From assembly GCA_002423495.1 (NCBI GenBank), contig DIWN01000034.1:9077-15839 (forward strand): a stretch of 6,763 nucleotides of DNA, written 5' to 3'. A program made the position numbers and the translations under genes. This stretch comes from Anaerolineaceae bacterium UBA6105 (GTDB lineage: Bacteria; Chloroflexota; Anaerolineae; Anaerolineales; Anaerolineaceae). Shown here in pieces: positions 1 to 6,166 of the stretch (positions within the stretch are counted from its first letter, which is position 1; the number at the start of each line of letters is the position of its first letter). Below the pieces are notes generated by a model, which was not told the origin of the DNA, made no database searches, and was given only the letters and a program-made list of their open reading frames with translations.

Positions 1-47
1 CGCGCGTGTCCTTCAATTCGACTGAGGGGGTAGGTGATAGTTGTCAT
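1..47 (-). CDS. NiFe hydrogenase large subunit, N-terminal fragment (MvhA-like), cut by window edge
   Basis: The reverse complement of the first 47 bases reads MTTITYPLSRIEGHA and then runs off the window. The RIEGH sequence near the N-terminus is the conserved first motif of NiFe hydrogenase large subunits, which hold the NiFe active site. The ATG (45-47) shares one base with the TGA stop (47-49) of the small-subunit gene, an arrangement typical of translational coupling between subunits of one complex. This is the expected partner of the MvhG-like protein encoded just upstream. Only 15 complete codons are visible, so the two CxxC nickel-binding motifs cannot be checked and the subgroup is inferred from the neighbour. 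The motif plus the context makes the family call firm despite the short length. Confidence 0.88.
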   Translation of the reverse strand, partial: MTTITYPLSRIEGHA

Positions 48-919
48 CAGATCATCTTCTCCTTTGTCCGCTGGGGTAATGACTGATCCTGGGTGTAGTC
101 AGTAAACTGACCAAGGAACAGGGACAGCCAGGGCGAGGCCAATGCGGCATTGATTTCTTCGATAGGGATGTCTGTCATCCTGGTAAACACACGACGCAAG
201 TTATCGAGAACAAATTCAGGGTCTTTGTTCAGATAGGGGTTGGCTGGCCCTCGGCAGCCCACACAAGCATGACCTGGTCGGGTGCATAGAGCACCGCAGC
301 CGCCGCGTGTGGAGGTGCCTACACAAAGGTAACCCTGGTTGATCAGGCAAATCTCAGGGTCAGGAGTGCCACTTCGCGGTCCACTGATAGAAGTTGGACG
401 CATATCGGTTAATTTCTTGCGCCCGCATTCCTGGCAAACGATACTCGCGATCTTGGCGTTTTCTGCTTCTTTTAGCGCAGTAATAAAAAGCTCTGGAGTT
501 GGTGGGCAGCCTGGTAAATACAGGTCCACATGCACAAATTTATCAATTGGATAAGCGCGGGGCAGCATGCTGGGCAGCCGCAAACGATGCGAGGAATCCA
601 GGTAAGATTCACGTGAAATATGCCCTTCACGGATTTGAGCAACTCCGCCTGAGAGCGCGCAGGTGCCTACGGCGATCAGTTTCTTGCTGCGAGAGGCGCC
701 TTTGCGAAGATTATGCAAGTCTTCATCAGTCCGAACGCCGCCTGAGACAAGCAGAACCTCAATATCTTCGGGTATTTTGTGAGTTGATACAACCAGGGGC
801 ATGTAGACCAGTTGAAAATTGCTGATCCATTCATCTGAATTCAGCAGCGAGACTTCGCAGCCTGAGCATCCGGAGAGTTGAAGTACGGCAAACTTGGGAA
901 GGTCTTTTGGTGTTTCCAT
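47..919 (-). CDS. mvhG: NiFe hydrogenase small subunit, F420-non-reducing (MvhG-like, group 3c-like)
   Basis: This 290-residue cytoplasmic iron-sulfur protein should carry electrons between the NiFe centre of the large subunit and a partner such as MvhD/heterodisulfide reductase. No Tat signal is visible. Proximal-cluster cysteines are C18 and C21 in SGCSGCE, C87 in GTCALSGG and C138 in LPGCPPTPE. A C-terminal cysteine-rich part (C162, C165, C191, C199, C208, C212, C219, C222) can supply two further 4Fe-4S clusters, and its QGYLCVGTSTRGGCGALC stretch resembles MvhG. HoxY-type small subunits lack such an extension, which argues against NAD-linked HoxYH. The sulfhydrogenase delta subunit (group 3b) is the main alternative. 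The ATG at 917-919 fits the conserved N-terminus, but its ribosome binding site is weak. No mvhD or hdr gene lies immediately upstream; the next gene there is divergent. Confidence 0.85.
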   Translation of the reverse strand: METPKDLPKFAVLQLSGCSGCEVSLLNSDEWISNFQLVYMPLVVSTHKIPEDIEVLLVSGGVRTDEDLHNLRKGASRSKKLIAVGTCALSGGVAQIREGHISRESYLDSSHRLRLPSMLPRAYPIDKFVHVDLYLPGCPPTPELFITALKEAENAKIASIVCQECGRKKLTDMRPTSISGPRSGTPDPEICLINQGYLCVGTSTRGGCGALCTRPGHACVGCRGPANPYLNKDPEFVLDNLRRVFTRMTDIPIEEINAALASPWLSLFLGQFTDYTQDQSLPQRTKEKMI

Positions 920-925
920 AGGCTC

Positions 926-1010
926 ATTTCCACAGAAATTTTGGATTTATACACTAATTATAGTGGACTTTTCCACAGGCAGTCCTGCTTTTTTCCACAG
1001 GTTATCCACA
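926..1010 (+). repeat. Cluster of four DnaA-box-like 9-mers in the divergent intergenic region
   Basis: All four sites have the same orientation: ATTTCCACA (926-934), TTTTCCACA (969-977), TTTTCCACA (991-999) and TTATCCACA (1002-1010). The last is a perfect match to the bacterial DnaA-box consensus TTATNCACA, and the middle two differ at one position. The 11-mer TTTTCCACAGG is exactly repeated at 969-979 and 991-1001. Start-to-start distances are 43, 22 and 11 bases, so the sites would lie on about the same face of the helix. The A+T-rich stretch at 936-962 lies between the first two boxes. Either DnaA-dependent regulation of the flanking promoters or an origin-like element would explain this. 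Confidence 0.55.
957..962 (-). promoter_or_regulatory. Probable -10 element for the hydrogenase genes
   Basis: The minus strand reads TATAAT here, a perfect sigma-70/SigA -10 hexamer, about 37 bases before the hydrogenase small-subunit ATG. No convincing -35 element is seen 16-18 bases upstream. The expected -35 area is instead occupied by the repeated TTTTCCACA boxes, so an activator or repressor may act there. A predicted leader of about 30 bases follows. Confidence 0.45.
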
Positions 1011-1060
1011 AGGACACAGTTGACCAAAAAAGAGCATTTCGACTCGAGAGGCGGATGGGG

Positions 1061-1066
1061 TAGAAT
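1061..1066 (+). promoter_or_regulatory. Possible -10 element for the inositol monophosphatase gene
   Basis: TAGAAT, five of six matches to TATAAT, lies 17 bases before the chosen ATG at 1084. The predicted transcript start would fall near 1072, just before the GAGG ribosome binding site at 1075-1078, giving a very short leader. No good -35 is seen. A TTG codon that overlaps this hexamer could open the same reading frame but is an unlikely start. Confidence 0.3.
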
Positions 1067-1083
1067 TGGACGCTGAGGTGAAC

Positions 1084-1875
1084 ATGGAACCAACAATGGA
1101 GCAGGTACTCAACTGGGTAAAAGAAGCCGCCCTGATGGCGCAGCAAATGCGAGGGGAGGATCTGCAGGTACGGCATAAAAGCAAGGCTGATCTTGTCACG
1201 GAGGCAGATACGGCTATTGAAGCCTTTATGATCGGAAAGATTAGCGCGCACTTCCCTGATCACAGCGTCAATGCCGAGGAAAGTGGGCAGCATGATGGCG
1301 ATCAGGAACACGAATGGTTCATCGACCCGATTGACGGCACGCTCAATTATGCCCACGGGTTACCTCAATATTCAATATCAGTCGCTTATGCCTGCAAGGG
1401 TGAGCTTAAGCTTGGCGTGATTGCCAATCCGCCGATGCAGGAATATTTCTATGCCGAAGCCGGCAAAGGATCCTGGCTGAATGGCAAGCCCATCCGCGTC
1501 TCGGAAACGCAGGAATTGATTGATTCCATGCTTATCACCGGCTTCCGCTACCACTTGTTCGACACGCCCCGTTCTAACATCAACAACTTCATCCGTCTTT
1601 CACACGAAGTGCAAACCATCCGTCGCCTGGGCTCAGCCGCACTGGACCTGGCTTACGTGGCTTGCGGGCGCGTGGAAGGCTTCTGGGAAATTGCTCTCAA
1701 CCCGTGGGATGTGGCGGCAGGGATCCTGCTGATCCGTGAGGCGGGTGGCACGGTCAGTACACTCTATGGAGAAGGGCATTTGCTTAAAGGCAGCGTGGAC
1801 ATCCTGGCAGCCAATCCTGTCATCTTCCCAAAACTGCAGACCATCCTGCACGAGGAACGCTCCAAGACACTCTGA
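1084..1875 (+). CDS. Inositol monophosphatase family protein (Mg-dependent sugar/inositol phosphatase)
   Basis: The 263-residue product belongs to the IMPase/SuhB/FIG-like superfamily of Mg2+-dependent, Li+-sensitive phosphatases that hydrolyse myo-inositol 1-phosphate or related sugar phosphates in the cytoplasm. All metal-binding motifs are present: E65/E66 in NAEES (the GEE motif, here AEE), D81 and D84 in WFIDPIDGTLNYAHG, and D209 in NPWDVAAG. Length is normal for the family (about 260-270). I chose the ATG at 1084 because GAGG lies 5 bases ahead of it; the in-frame TTG (1066) and GTG (1078) overlap the putative -10 or the ribosome binding site. The gene stands alone, divergent from the hydrogenase, with its own terminator. 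The exact substrate (inositol-1-P, histidinol-P, fructose-1,6-bisphosphate, or PAP) cannot be decided from the sequence. Confidence 0.92.
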   Translation: MEPTMEQVLNWVKEAALMAQQMRGEDLQVRHKSKADLVTEADTAIEAFMIGKISAHFPDHSVNAEESGQHDGDQEHEWFIDPIDGTLNYAHGLPQYSISVAYACKGELKLGVIANPPMQEYFYAEAGKGSWLNGKPIRVSETQELIDSMLITGFRYHLFDTPRSNINNFIRLSHEVQTIRRLGSAALDLAYVACGRVEGFWEIALNPWDVAAGILLIREAGGTVSTLYGEGHLLKGSVDILAANPVIFPKLQTILHEERSKTL

Positions 1876-1901
1876 TCATCTGAAATCAAGAAGTCCCAGC
1901 G

Positions 1902-1934
1902 AAACTTCACAAGCGCTTTGCCTGTGAAGTTTTT
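1902..1934 (+). terminator. Rho-independent terminator of the inositol monophosphatase gene
   Basis: The perfect 10-bp stem AAACTTCACA (1902-1911) / TGTGAAGTTT (1923-1932) has an 11-base loop and runs into TTTT at 1931-1934. It begins 26 bases after the stop codon. The stem is not very GC-rich and the U-tract is short, so it may be moderate in strength. Confidence 0.68.
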
Positions 1935-1973
1935 CCACGGTTTCAGCTTACACCCGAAAGGATTGTTAACAGA

Positions 1974-1979
1974 TATAAT
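1974..1979 (+). promoter_or_regulatory. -10 element of the phosphate-transport operon
   Basis: A perfect TATAAT lies 29 bases before the GTG start at 2009. A TTACAC that could act as -35 (1948-1953) has a 20-base spacer, longer than the usual 17, and no closer -35 is evident. I saw no Pho-box-like pair of direct repeats. The predicted transcript start near 1986 falls at the edge of the 12-base palindrome at 1988-1999. Confidence 0.5.
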
Positions 1980-1987
1980 CCAGTTAT

Positions 1988-1999
1988 CTTCTTAAGAAG
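1988..1999. promoter_or_regulatory. 12-bp perfect palindrome at the transcript start and ribosome binding site of the PiT gene
   Basis: CTTCTTAAGAAG is a perfect inverted repeat with no spacer. Its right half forms most of the ribosome binding site AAGAAGG (1994-2000), which ends 8 bases before the GTG start. It sits directly after the -10 element. It could be an operator for a dimeric repressor, or a chance palindrome created by a purine-rich ribosome binding site. With no loop it cannot form a stable RNA hairpin alone. Confidence 0.35.
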
Positions 2000-2008
2000 G
2001 CGGCTTCA

Positions 2009-3052
2009 GTGGAGTTTATTCAGGATATCCTCGCAAATCCTGCACTGTTGGTGACAGTCATCCTGACGATAGGGGTTATTCTGGTCAATGGCTGGACAGA
2101 CGCGCCGAACGCGATTGCGACTTGCATTTCGACGCGCGCGATCAAACCAAAAGATGCTATTTTGATGGCAGCTGTCTTCAATTTCCTTGGTGTATTTGTA
2201 ATGACGATGATCAATAAAAGCGTCGCCATGACCATCAGCAACATGGTGGACTTTGGCACGGATATGCGAGCCAGCTCCATTGCTCTCAGCGGTGCCCTGG
2301 CGTCGATTGTAATCTGGGCGACCGCAGCCTGGTACTTCGGCATCCCAACCTCTGAAAGCCACGCCCTGATTGCCGGCCTGACAGGCGCAGCGGTGGCGTA
2401 TTTTAACAGCTTCCAGGGGGTAAATGGCGCGGAATGGATGAAAGTGGTGTTTGGCTTGATCCTTTCCACCTTTGGCGGCTTTTTCTTGGGCTGGGGAATT
2501 GCCAAACTGCTCGAGCTGATCTTTAAACACCAGGACAGGCGCAGGACGAACAAGTTTTTTAAAAATGCCCAGGTGGGTGGAGCAGCCGCGATGGCGTTTA
2601 TGCATGGCGCTCAGGATGGGCAGAAGTTCATCGGCGTTTTCCTGATTGGCATGGCGCTGGCTAAAGGGCAGGCAGTCCCGGCAACGCTTGAGATCCCGAT
2701 TTGGCTGATGTTGTTCTGCTCGGTCGTCATGGCGCTTGGTACTTCCATCGGCGGATATCGGATTATCAAGGCAGTTGGCATGGACATGGTAAAACTTGAG
2801 ACCTACCAGGGATTCAGCGCCGATCTGGCAGCAGCACTATCGCTGCTGGCGGCAACCCTGTTCAGAGGTTTGCCTGTATCTACCACGCACACCAAAACGA
2901 CCGCTATCATGGGTGTTGGTGCTGCCAGGCGCATCCGCTCGGTGAACTGGGGCGTTGTGCGGGAAATGGTGCTGGCATGGGTGCTGACCTTCCCGGGCTG
3001 CGGCTTGCTCGGATATCTTGTGACACGTTTGTTGATTCGCTTATTTGTGTAA
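2009..3052 (+). CDS. pit: PiT family inorganic phosphate transporter
   Basis: This 347-residue polytopic inner-membrane protein should take up inorganic phosphate (as metal-phosphate) with protons or Na+. The internal duplication of the PiT/PF01384 family is visible: NGWTDAPNAIAT (28-38) corresponds to HGAQDGQKFIG (199-209), and GIPTSESHALIAG (111-123) to GLPVSTTHTKTTAIMGVG (287-304). The aspartates D31 and D203 of the GxND signatures are kept, but the preceding asparagine is T30 in the first and Q202 in the second. A soluble, basic loop lies around residues 172-186. The start is GTG at 2009, with AAGAAGG 8 bases ahead and no upstream in-frame alternative. It is followed 9 bases later by a DUF47 protein, the usual bacterial PiT partner, which strongly supports the phosphate role over sulfate transport. 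Confidence 0.93.
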   Translation: MEFIQDILANPALLVTVILTIGVILVNGWTDAPNAIATCISTRAIKPKDAILMAAVFNFLGVFVMTMINKSVAMTISNMVDFGTDMRASSIALSGALASIVIWATAAWYFGIPTSESHALIAGLTGAAVAYFNSFQGVNGAEWMKVVFGLILSTFGGFFLGWGIAKLLELIFKHQDRRRTNKFFKNAQVGGAAAMAFMHGAQDGQKFIGVFLIGMALAKGQAVPATLEIPIWLMLFCSVVMALGTSIGGYRIIKAVGMDMVKLETYQGFSADLAAALSLLAATLFRGLPVSTTHTKTTAIMGVGAARRIRSVNWGVVREMVLAWVLTFPGCGLLGYLVTRLLIRLFV

Positions 3053-3061
3053 GGATAGATT

Positions 3062-3682
3062 ATGGCAAAAAAAGACAATAACTACTACAGCATGTTCAGT
3101 GATATCGCTGGTGACGCGATTGTCGCCGCGCGTCAACTCGAAAAAACGGTCAAGAACTACAACCCTGACAAAATCGAGAAGCTCAACAAAGCCATGCACG
3201 AGATTGAGCACGGGGCGGACGAGAAAAAACACAAAATGATGAAGATGCTCGTCTCCGAGTTTATTACCCCGATTGAGCGCGAAGATATCGGAACCTTGTC
3301 CTACATGCTGGATGACGTATTAGACAGCATCGAAGAGGTCTACCAGATGTTCTTCATGTACAACGTAAAAGAAATGCGCCCTGAAGCGATTGATTTTGTG
3401 GATCTGATTGTGCGCAGTGCTGAAGCAATGAAGGCTTGCTTCGATGAGTTTGAAAACTTCCGTAAATCAGACTTGATTTCGAAAAAAATCGTTGAGGTGA
3501 ATGTGATTGAAGAACTGGCTGATACGCTTTACTTCAAAACTGTGCGTGAACTATACACCAAAGGAAAGGACCCAATGCATGTCATGATCTGGGCGAGAAT
3601 CTTCGACAGTTTTGAGAAGATCTGCGATCAATGTGAGCATGTCGCGGACACCATCAGCTCAGTGATTATGAAAAACTCCTAA
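3062..3682 (+). CDS. DUF47 (PhoU-like) phosphate transport regulator
   Basis: The 206-residue, fully soluble and mostly alpha-helical protein matches the DUF47/COG1392 family, distant relatives of PhoU that are typically encoded next to PiT permeases and thought to modulate them. Recognisable features are DAIVAARQLEKTVKNY near residues 18-33, the acidic metal-type segment HEIEHGADEKKH (46-57), FITPIEREDIGTLSYMLDDVLDSIEE (about 67-92) and the C-terminal WARIFDSFEKICDQCEHVADTI (about 177-198). Repeated E/DxxxD and HxxD patterns in three-helix bundles are how PhoU-like proteins bind metal clusters. Length is normal. The ATG lies 9 bases after the PiT stop, with AAGGA overlapping that stop as ribosome binding site, so the two genes are co-transcribed and probably co-translated. 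The family is certain; the mechanism is inferred. Confidence 0.92.
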   Translation: MAKKDNNYYSMFSDIAGDAIVAARQLEKTVKNYNPDKIEKLNKAMHEIEHGADEKKHKMMKMLVSEFITPIEREDIGTLSYMLDDVLDSIEEVYQMFFMYNVKEMRPEAIDFVDLIVRSAEAMKACFDEFENFRKSDLISKKIVEVNVIEELADTLYFKTVRELYTKGKDPMHVMIWARIFDSFEKICDQCEHVADTISSVIMKNS

Positions 3683-3707
3683 GCCTTCAGCAGTCCCTTA
3701 AAAACTA

Positions 3708-3741
3708 AAAACGCCCTGGCAAGAGACTGCCAGGGCGTTTT
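3708..3741. terminator. Bidirectional Rho-independent terminator between the phosphate operon and RNase J
   Basis: The left arm 3708-3721 and right arm 3728-3741 form a perfect 14-bp stem with a GC-rich core (CGCCCTGGCA / TGCCAGGGCG) and a 6-base loop AGAGAC. The stem is flanked by an A-run on the left and a T-run on the right, so it can terminate plus-strand transcription of the PiT/DUF47 operon and minus-strand transcription of RNase J. Both genes end within 30 bases of it. Confidence 0.93.
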
Positions 3742-3760
3742 GATAGCTTCTAATTCGGTT

Positions 3761-5398
3761 TTAGTCCTTTGAAATTGTAACGAAAATCACCGGTCGGCGT
3801 TTGGTTTCCTCGTTAAGATAAGAGGTGGCGACGCTTTTGATTTCTTTTTGCAGATTGTTTGCGGGAAATTGCGTTAGCTTCACCACGCGCTTGCGCAGTT
3901 CAGCAAACAATTCCTGCGACTCTTCCTGCGCGATGAATCCGCGGCTGATGATTTCCAGCTCCTTGAACTTACCGTTATTTTTGTTTAACTCGAGATTGAG
4001 CAAAACCACGCCGTCCTGGCTGAGTAGTTCACGGTCGCGCATAGTTGAGCGATCCACATCGCCCACGCCGATGCCGTCCACAAAGACGTAACCACCGGGA
4101 ATGCGTTCCTTCAGGCTCATCTCACCGTGAGTGAACTCAATGATTCGACCATTTTCGACCAGGCCAATTTGCTCCTCTTCCATACCCAATTCGAGGGCAA
4201 GGCGCTTGTGCTGTTTGAGCATGCGCATTTCGCCATGAACGGGGATGAGGTAGCGCGGCTTCACGAGATGCAGCATAAGTTTGATTTCTTCCTGGCTGGC
4301 ATGCCCCGAGACGTGCACGGGCATGATGTCCTCATAAACCACTTCTGCGCCTTGCTCCATCAGGCGGTTGATGGCGCGATAGACAAGCTCTTCGTTACCC
4401 GGGATGGGGTGGGAAGAAAGAACGATTGTGTCGCCTTCTTTGACGCTGAAGCGATGGTTGGTGCCGTTAGCCAGCCGACCAAGAATGGACGTTGGTTCAC
4501 CCTGGGAGCCAGTCACCAGCAATACCACTTTGTTGTCTGGCATGGAAAGCGCCTGATCGGTGGTAACAACAAGTTTCTCGTCATAATTCAGATAACCAAG
4601 TTCTTTGGCGATGCGGGCGTTTTCGGTCATACTGAGACCAACAAAAGTGACCTTACGGTCATGCCTTTTCGCAGTATCCAAGACTTGCTTCATGCGCGAG
4701 ATAAGGGAAGCAAAGGTGGCAACGATAATCCGACCCTTAGCCTGGTAGAAAACCTTATCGAAGGCGTCGTTGATCACGCGCTCCGAAGCCGTCCAACCGG
4801 GGCGTTCAGCGTTGGTGGAATCAGCCAGCAGCGCGAGCACGCCTCTGCGAGCAAATTCTGCCAACTTACTGTAATCGGTGGGGCGACCGTCGATGGGGGT
4901 GTGGTCGAATTTGTAGTCCCCAGTTTGCACGATAAGACCGGCAGGGGTATCGATGCCCAGCCCAATGCCATCAGGAATGGAGTGGCAAACGTGGAAAAAG
5001 TCGATCTTGAACGGACCGATTTGCACCGATTCGCCTGCCTGGATATCAACTAACTTGGGTTCAACTTTCATCCCGCGCCGACTGAGCTTGTTTTTGATCA
5101 GGCCATTGGTAAGGGGGGTGGCGTAGACTGGCGCGTCCACGTATTCAAGCAGATGGCCTATAGCGCCAGTATGGTCTTCGTGACCGTGTGTGATGACGAT
5201 GCCTTTTACTTGATTGGCTCGCTGTTTAACATATTCAAAATCGGGGATGATGTAATCAATGCCGATCATGTCGTTATCCGGGAACATCATGCCAGCATCC
5301 ACAATCAGGATTTGCTGATTGTATTCATAGACTGTCATGTTTTTGCCCACCTCGCCCAGACCTCCGAGGGGGATAATACGTAATGTTTTTTTACTCAT
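3761..5398 (-). CDS. rnj: Ribonuclease J (beta-CASP metallo-beta-lactamase RNase)
   Basis: The 545-residue product is an RNase J, a Zn-dependent enzyme with endonuclease and 5'-3' exonuclease activity that matures and degrades RNA in bacteria lacking RNase E. The N-terminal beta-lactamase domain has GGLGEVGKN (12-20) and the signature HGHEDHTGAIGHL (H71, H73, D75, H76), plus H139 in HVCHSIPDG and D161 in QTGDYKFD. The beta-CASP domain follows, with VTGSQGEP (295-302). The catalytic fold closes with HVSGHAS (H362, H366) and IPVHGE (H388), and a C-terminal domain of about 100 residues completes the family's normal 550-560 length. The ATG at 5396-5398 has AGGAAAG at 5402-5408 (minus strand). It appears monocistronic and shares its terminator with the phosphate operon. 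There is no sign of truncation or frameshift. Confidence 0.97.
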   Translation of the reverse strand: MSKKTLRIIPLGGLGEVGKNMTVYEYNQQILIVDAGMMFPDNDMIGIDYIIPDFEYVKQRANQVKGIVITHGHEDHTGAIGHLLEYVDAPVYATPLTNGLIKNKLSRRGMKVEPKLVDIQAGESVQIGPFKIDFFHVCHSIPDGIGLGIDTPAGLIVQTGDYKFDHTPIDGRPTDYSKLAEFARRGVLALLADSTNAERPGWTASERVINDAFDKVFYQAKGRIIVATFASLISRMKQVLDTAKRHDRKVTFVGLSMTENARIAKELGYLNYDEKLVVTTDQALSMPDNKVVLLVTGSQGEPTSILGRLANGTNHRFSVKEGDTIVLSSHPIPGNEELVYRAINRLMEQGAEVVYEDIMPVHVSGHASQEEIKLMLHLVKPRYLIPVHGEMRMLKQHKRLALELGMEEEQIGLVENGRIIEFTHGEMSLKERIPGGYVFVDGIGVGDVDRSTMRDRELLSQDGVVLLNLELNKNNGKFKELEIISRGFIAQEESQELFAELRKRVVKLTQFPANNLQKEIKSVATSYLNEETKRRPVIFVTISKD

Positions 5399-5420
5399 AA
5401 TTCTTTCCTAACATAATAAA

Positions 5421-5434
5421 CCGGCTGATGCCGG
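5421..5434 (-). other. Short GC hairpin in the RNase J leader
   Basis: CCGGC (5421-5425), a 4-base loop and GCCGG (5430-5434) form a 5-bp stem about 22 bases before the RNase J start codon on the minus strand, inside the presumed untranslated leader. It does not cover the ribosome binding site. It could stabilise the mRNA 5' region, but it is small and may be incidental. Confidence 0.3.
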
Positions 5435-5461
5435 GGAATTTGTTCCTAACTTGTTATCTCT

Positions 5462-5467
5462 ATTCTA
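5462..5467 (-). promoter_or_regulatory. Possible -10 element for RNase J
   Basis: The minus strand reads TAGAAT, five of six matches to the SigA -10, about 63 bases before the RNase J start. The same hexamer occurs before the inositol monophosphatase gene. No clear -35 is visible. A leader of roughly 55 bases, including the 5421-5434 hairpin, is implied. Confidence 0.33.
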
Positions 5468-5526
5468 CCCTGAAAATCTGTCGAAAACGAGCTTTGTGGA
5501 ACGATGGCAGTTTTCCGGACAAATTC

Positions 5527-5539
5527 ATACAGAGTGTAT
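5527..5539. promoter_or_regulatory. Small dyad (ATACA-GAG-TGTAT) in the intergenic region before hsp20
   Basis: A 5-bp inverted repeat with a 3-base centre lies 73 bases before the hsp20 start, near the TATATG at 5537-5542. It could be an operator. It is not a CIRCE element (TTAGCACTC-N9-GAGTGCTAA), and no CIRCE was found in this 200-base intergenic region. The rest of 5468-5602 is A+T-rich, with no promoter I can place with confidence. Confidence 0.22.
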
Positions 5540-5612
5540 ATGTAGTTTTAACCTATCTCTAACATAAAGATCTTACATTTTAAGCATAAACAGTCACAAA
5601 ATGGAGGTAGAT

Positions 5613-6071
5613 ATGGCTTATATGATTAGACGAACTCCTTATTGGAGAAACCAATACAATTTAGAACAAGCAATGAATCGCTTTTTCGAGATTGACTCCG
5701 AACAACTTCCGTCCGGCTTTCCCCTGGATGTACTTGAGAATGACCAGGAATACGTAGTGAAAGCCAGTGTCGCAGGTTTTGATCCCGAGAAAATCGAAAT
5801 CACCTATGATGACAACACTTTATCCATTAAGGGCGAAGTTGAAGAAGAGAACAGAGAATCCGAAGAAGCCAAGTACCACATTCGGGAACGCAGTTTTGGC
5901 AGTTTCTATCGCAGCATTTCGATGCCTGGTGTGATCGACTCTGAGCAGATCAGCGCGGAAACCGAAAACGGTATCCTGGTGGTTCATTTGCCCAAGAAAC
6001 CCGAGACCCAGCCGAAGAAAATTGCGGTTACCGCCCGGCAACCAAAAAAAGTAGTTGAGCACGAAGAGTAA
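5613..6071 (+). CDS. Hsp20 / alpha-crystallin family small heat-shock protein
   Basis: The 152-residue protein is an ATP-independent holdase chaperone that forms cytoplasmic oligomers and binds unfolding proteins. The alpha-crystallin domain runs from about residue 36 to 128: FPLDVLENDQEYVVKASVAG opens it, the central loop EVEEENRESEEAKY (75-88) is acidic, and RSFGSFYRSISMPG (93-106) and NGILVVHLPK (119-128) are the classic late motifs. A C-terminal IxV motif (IAV, 137-139), used for inter-dimer contacts, is followed by a charged tail. A longer reading begins at an ATG at 5601, but that ATG overlaps the strong ribosome binding site GGAGGT (5603-5608). I therefore chose the ATG at 5613, 4 bases after this site, which gives the typical MAYMIRR start. 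It is a single gene with its own terminator. Confidence 0.95.
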   Translation: MAYMIRRTPYWRNQYNLEQAMNRFFEIDSEQLPSGFPLDVLENDQEYVVKASVAGFDPEKIEITYDDNTLSIKGEVEEENRESEEAKYHIRERSFGSFYRSISMPGVIDSEQISAETENGILVVHLPKKPETQPKKIAVTARQPKKVVEHEE

Positions 6072-6093
6072 ATCAAGGAAAAAGTAAGTTTAG

Positions 6094-6126
6094 ACAAAAT
6101 GGCTTCCGATAAGGAAGCCATTTTGT
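6094..6126. terminator. Bidirectional Rho-independent terminator between hsp20 and the small membrane protein
   Basis: ACAAAATGGCTTCC (6094-6107) and GGAAGCCATTTTGT (6113-6126) form a perfect 14-bp stem with loop GATAA. The A-run in the left arm and T-run in the right arm give a U-tract in both directions. It lies 22 bases after the hsp20 stop and 40 bases past the stop of the convergent minus-strand gene. Confidence 0.88.
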
Positions 6127-6166
6127 TATTGATTGTCAGCTGCAATACATTGGGGACTTCGCCTGA

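Noticed and set aside
958..1356. A 132-codon minus-strand frame covering the intergenic region and the start of the phosphatase gene
   Set aside because: It overlaps the conserved IMPase N-terminus and the DnaA-box cluster, with no homologous motif visible and no coding context.
2006..2605. A 199-codon minus-strand open frame and a 177-codon companion
   Set aside because: Both are antisense to the PiT transporter gene, which has clear family motifs. Composition (many H, R, Q) is typical of a shadow frame.
4127..5053. A 308-codon open frame on the plus strand
   Set aside because: It lies fully antisense to RNase J, whose catalytic motifs are intact. It has no ribosome binding site of note and no recognisable motif, so it is a frame shadow.
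5399..5612. CIRCE or other known heat-shock operator before hsp20
   Set aside because: No TTAGCACTC-N9-GAGTGCTAA or recognisable variant is present; only a 5-bp dyad was found.
5601..5612. ATG at 5601 as start of Hsp20
   Set aside because: It overlaps the GGAGGT ribosome binding site of the ATG at 5613 and has no binding site of its own.
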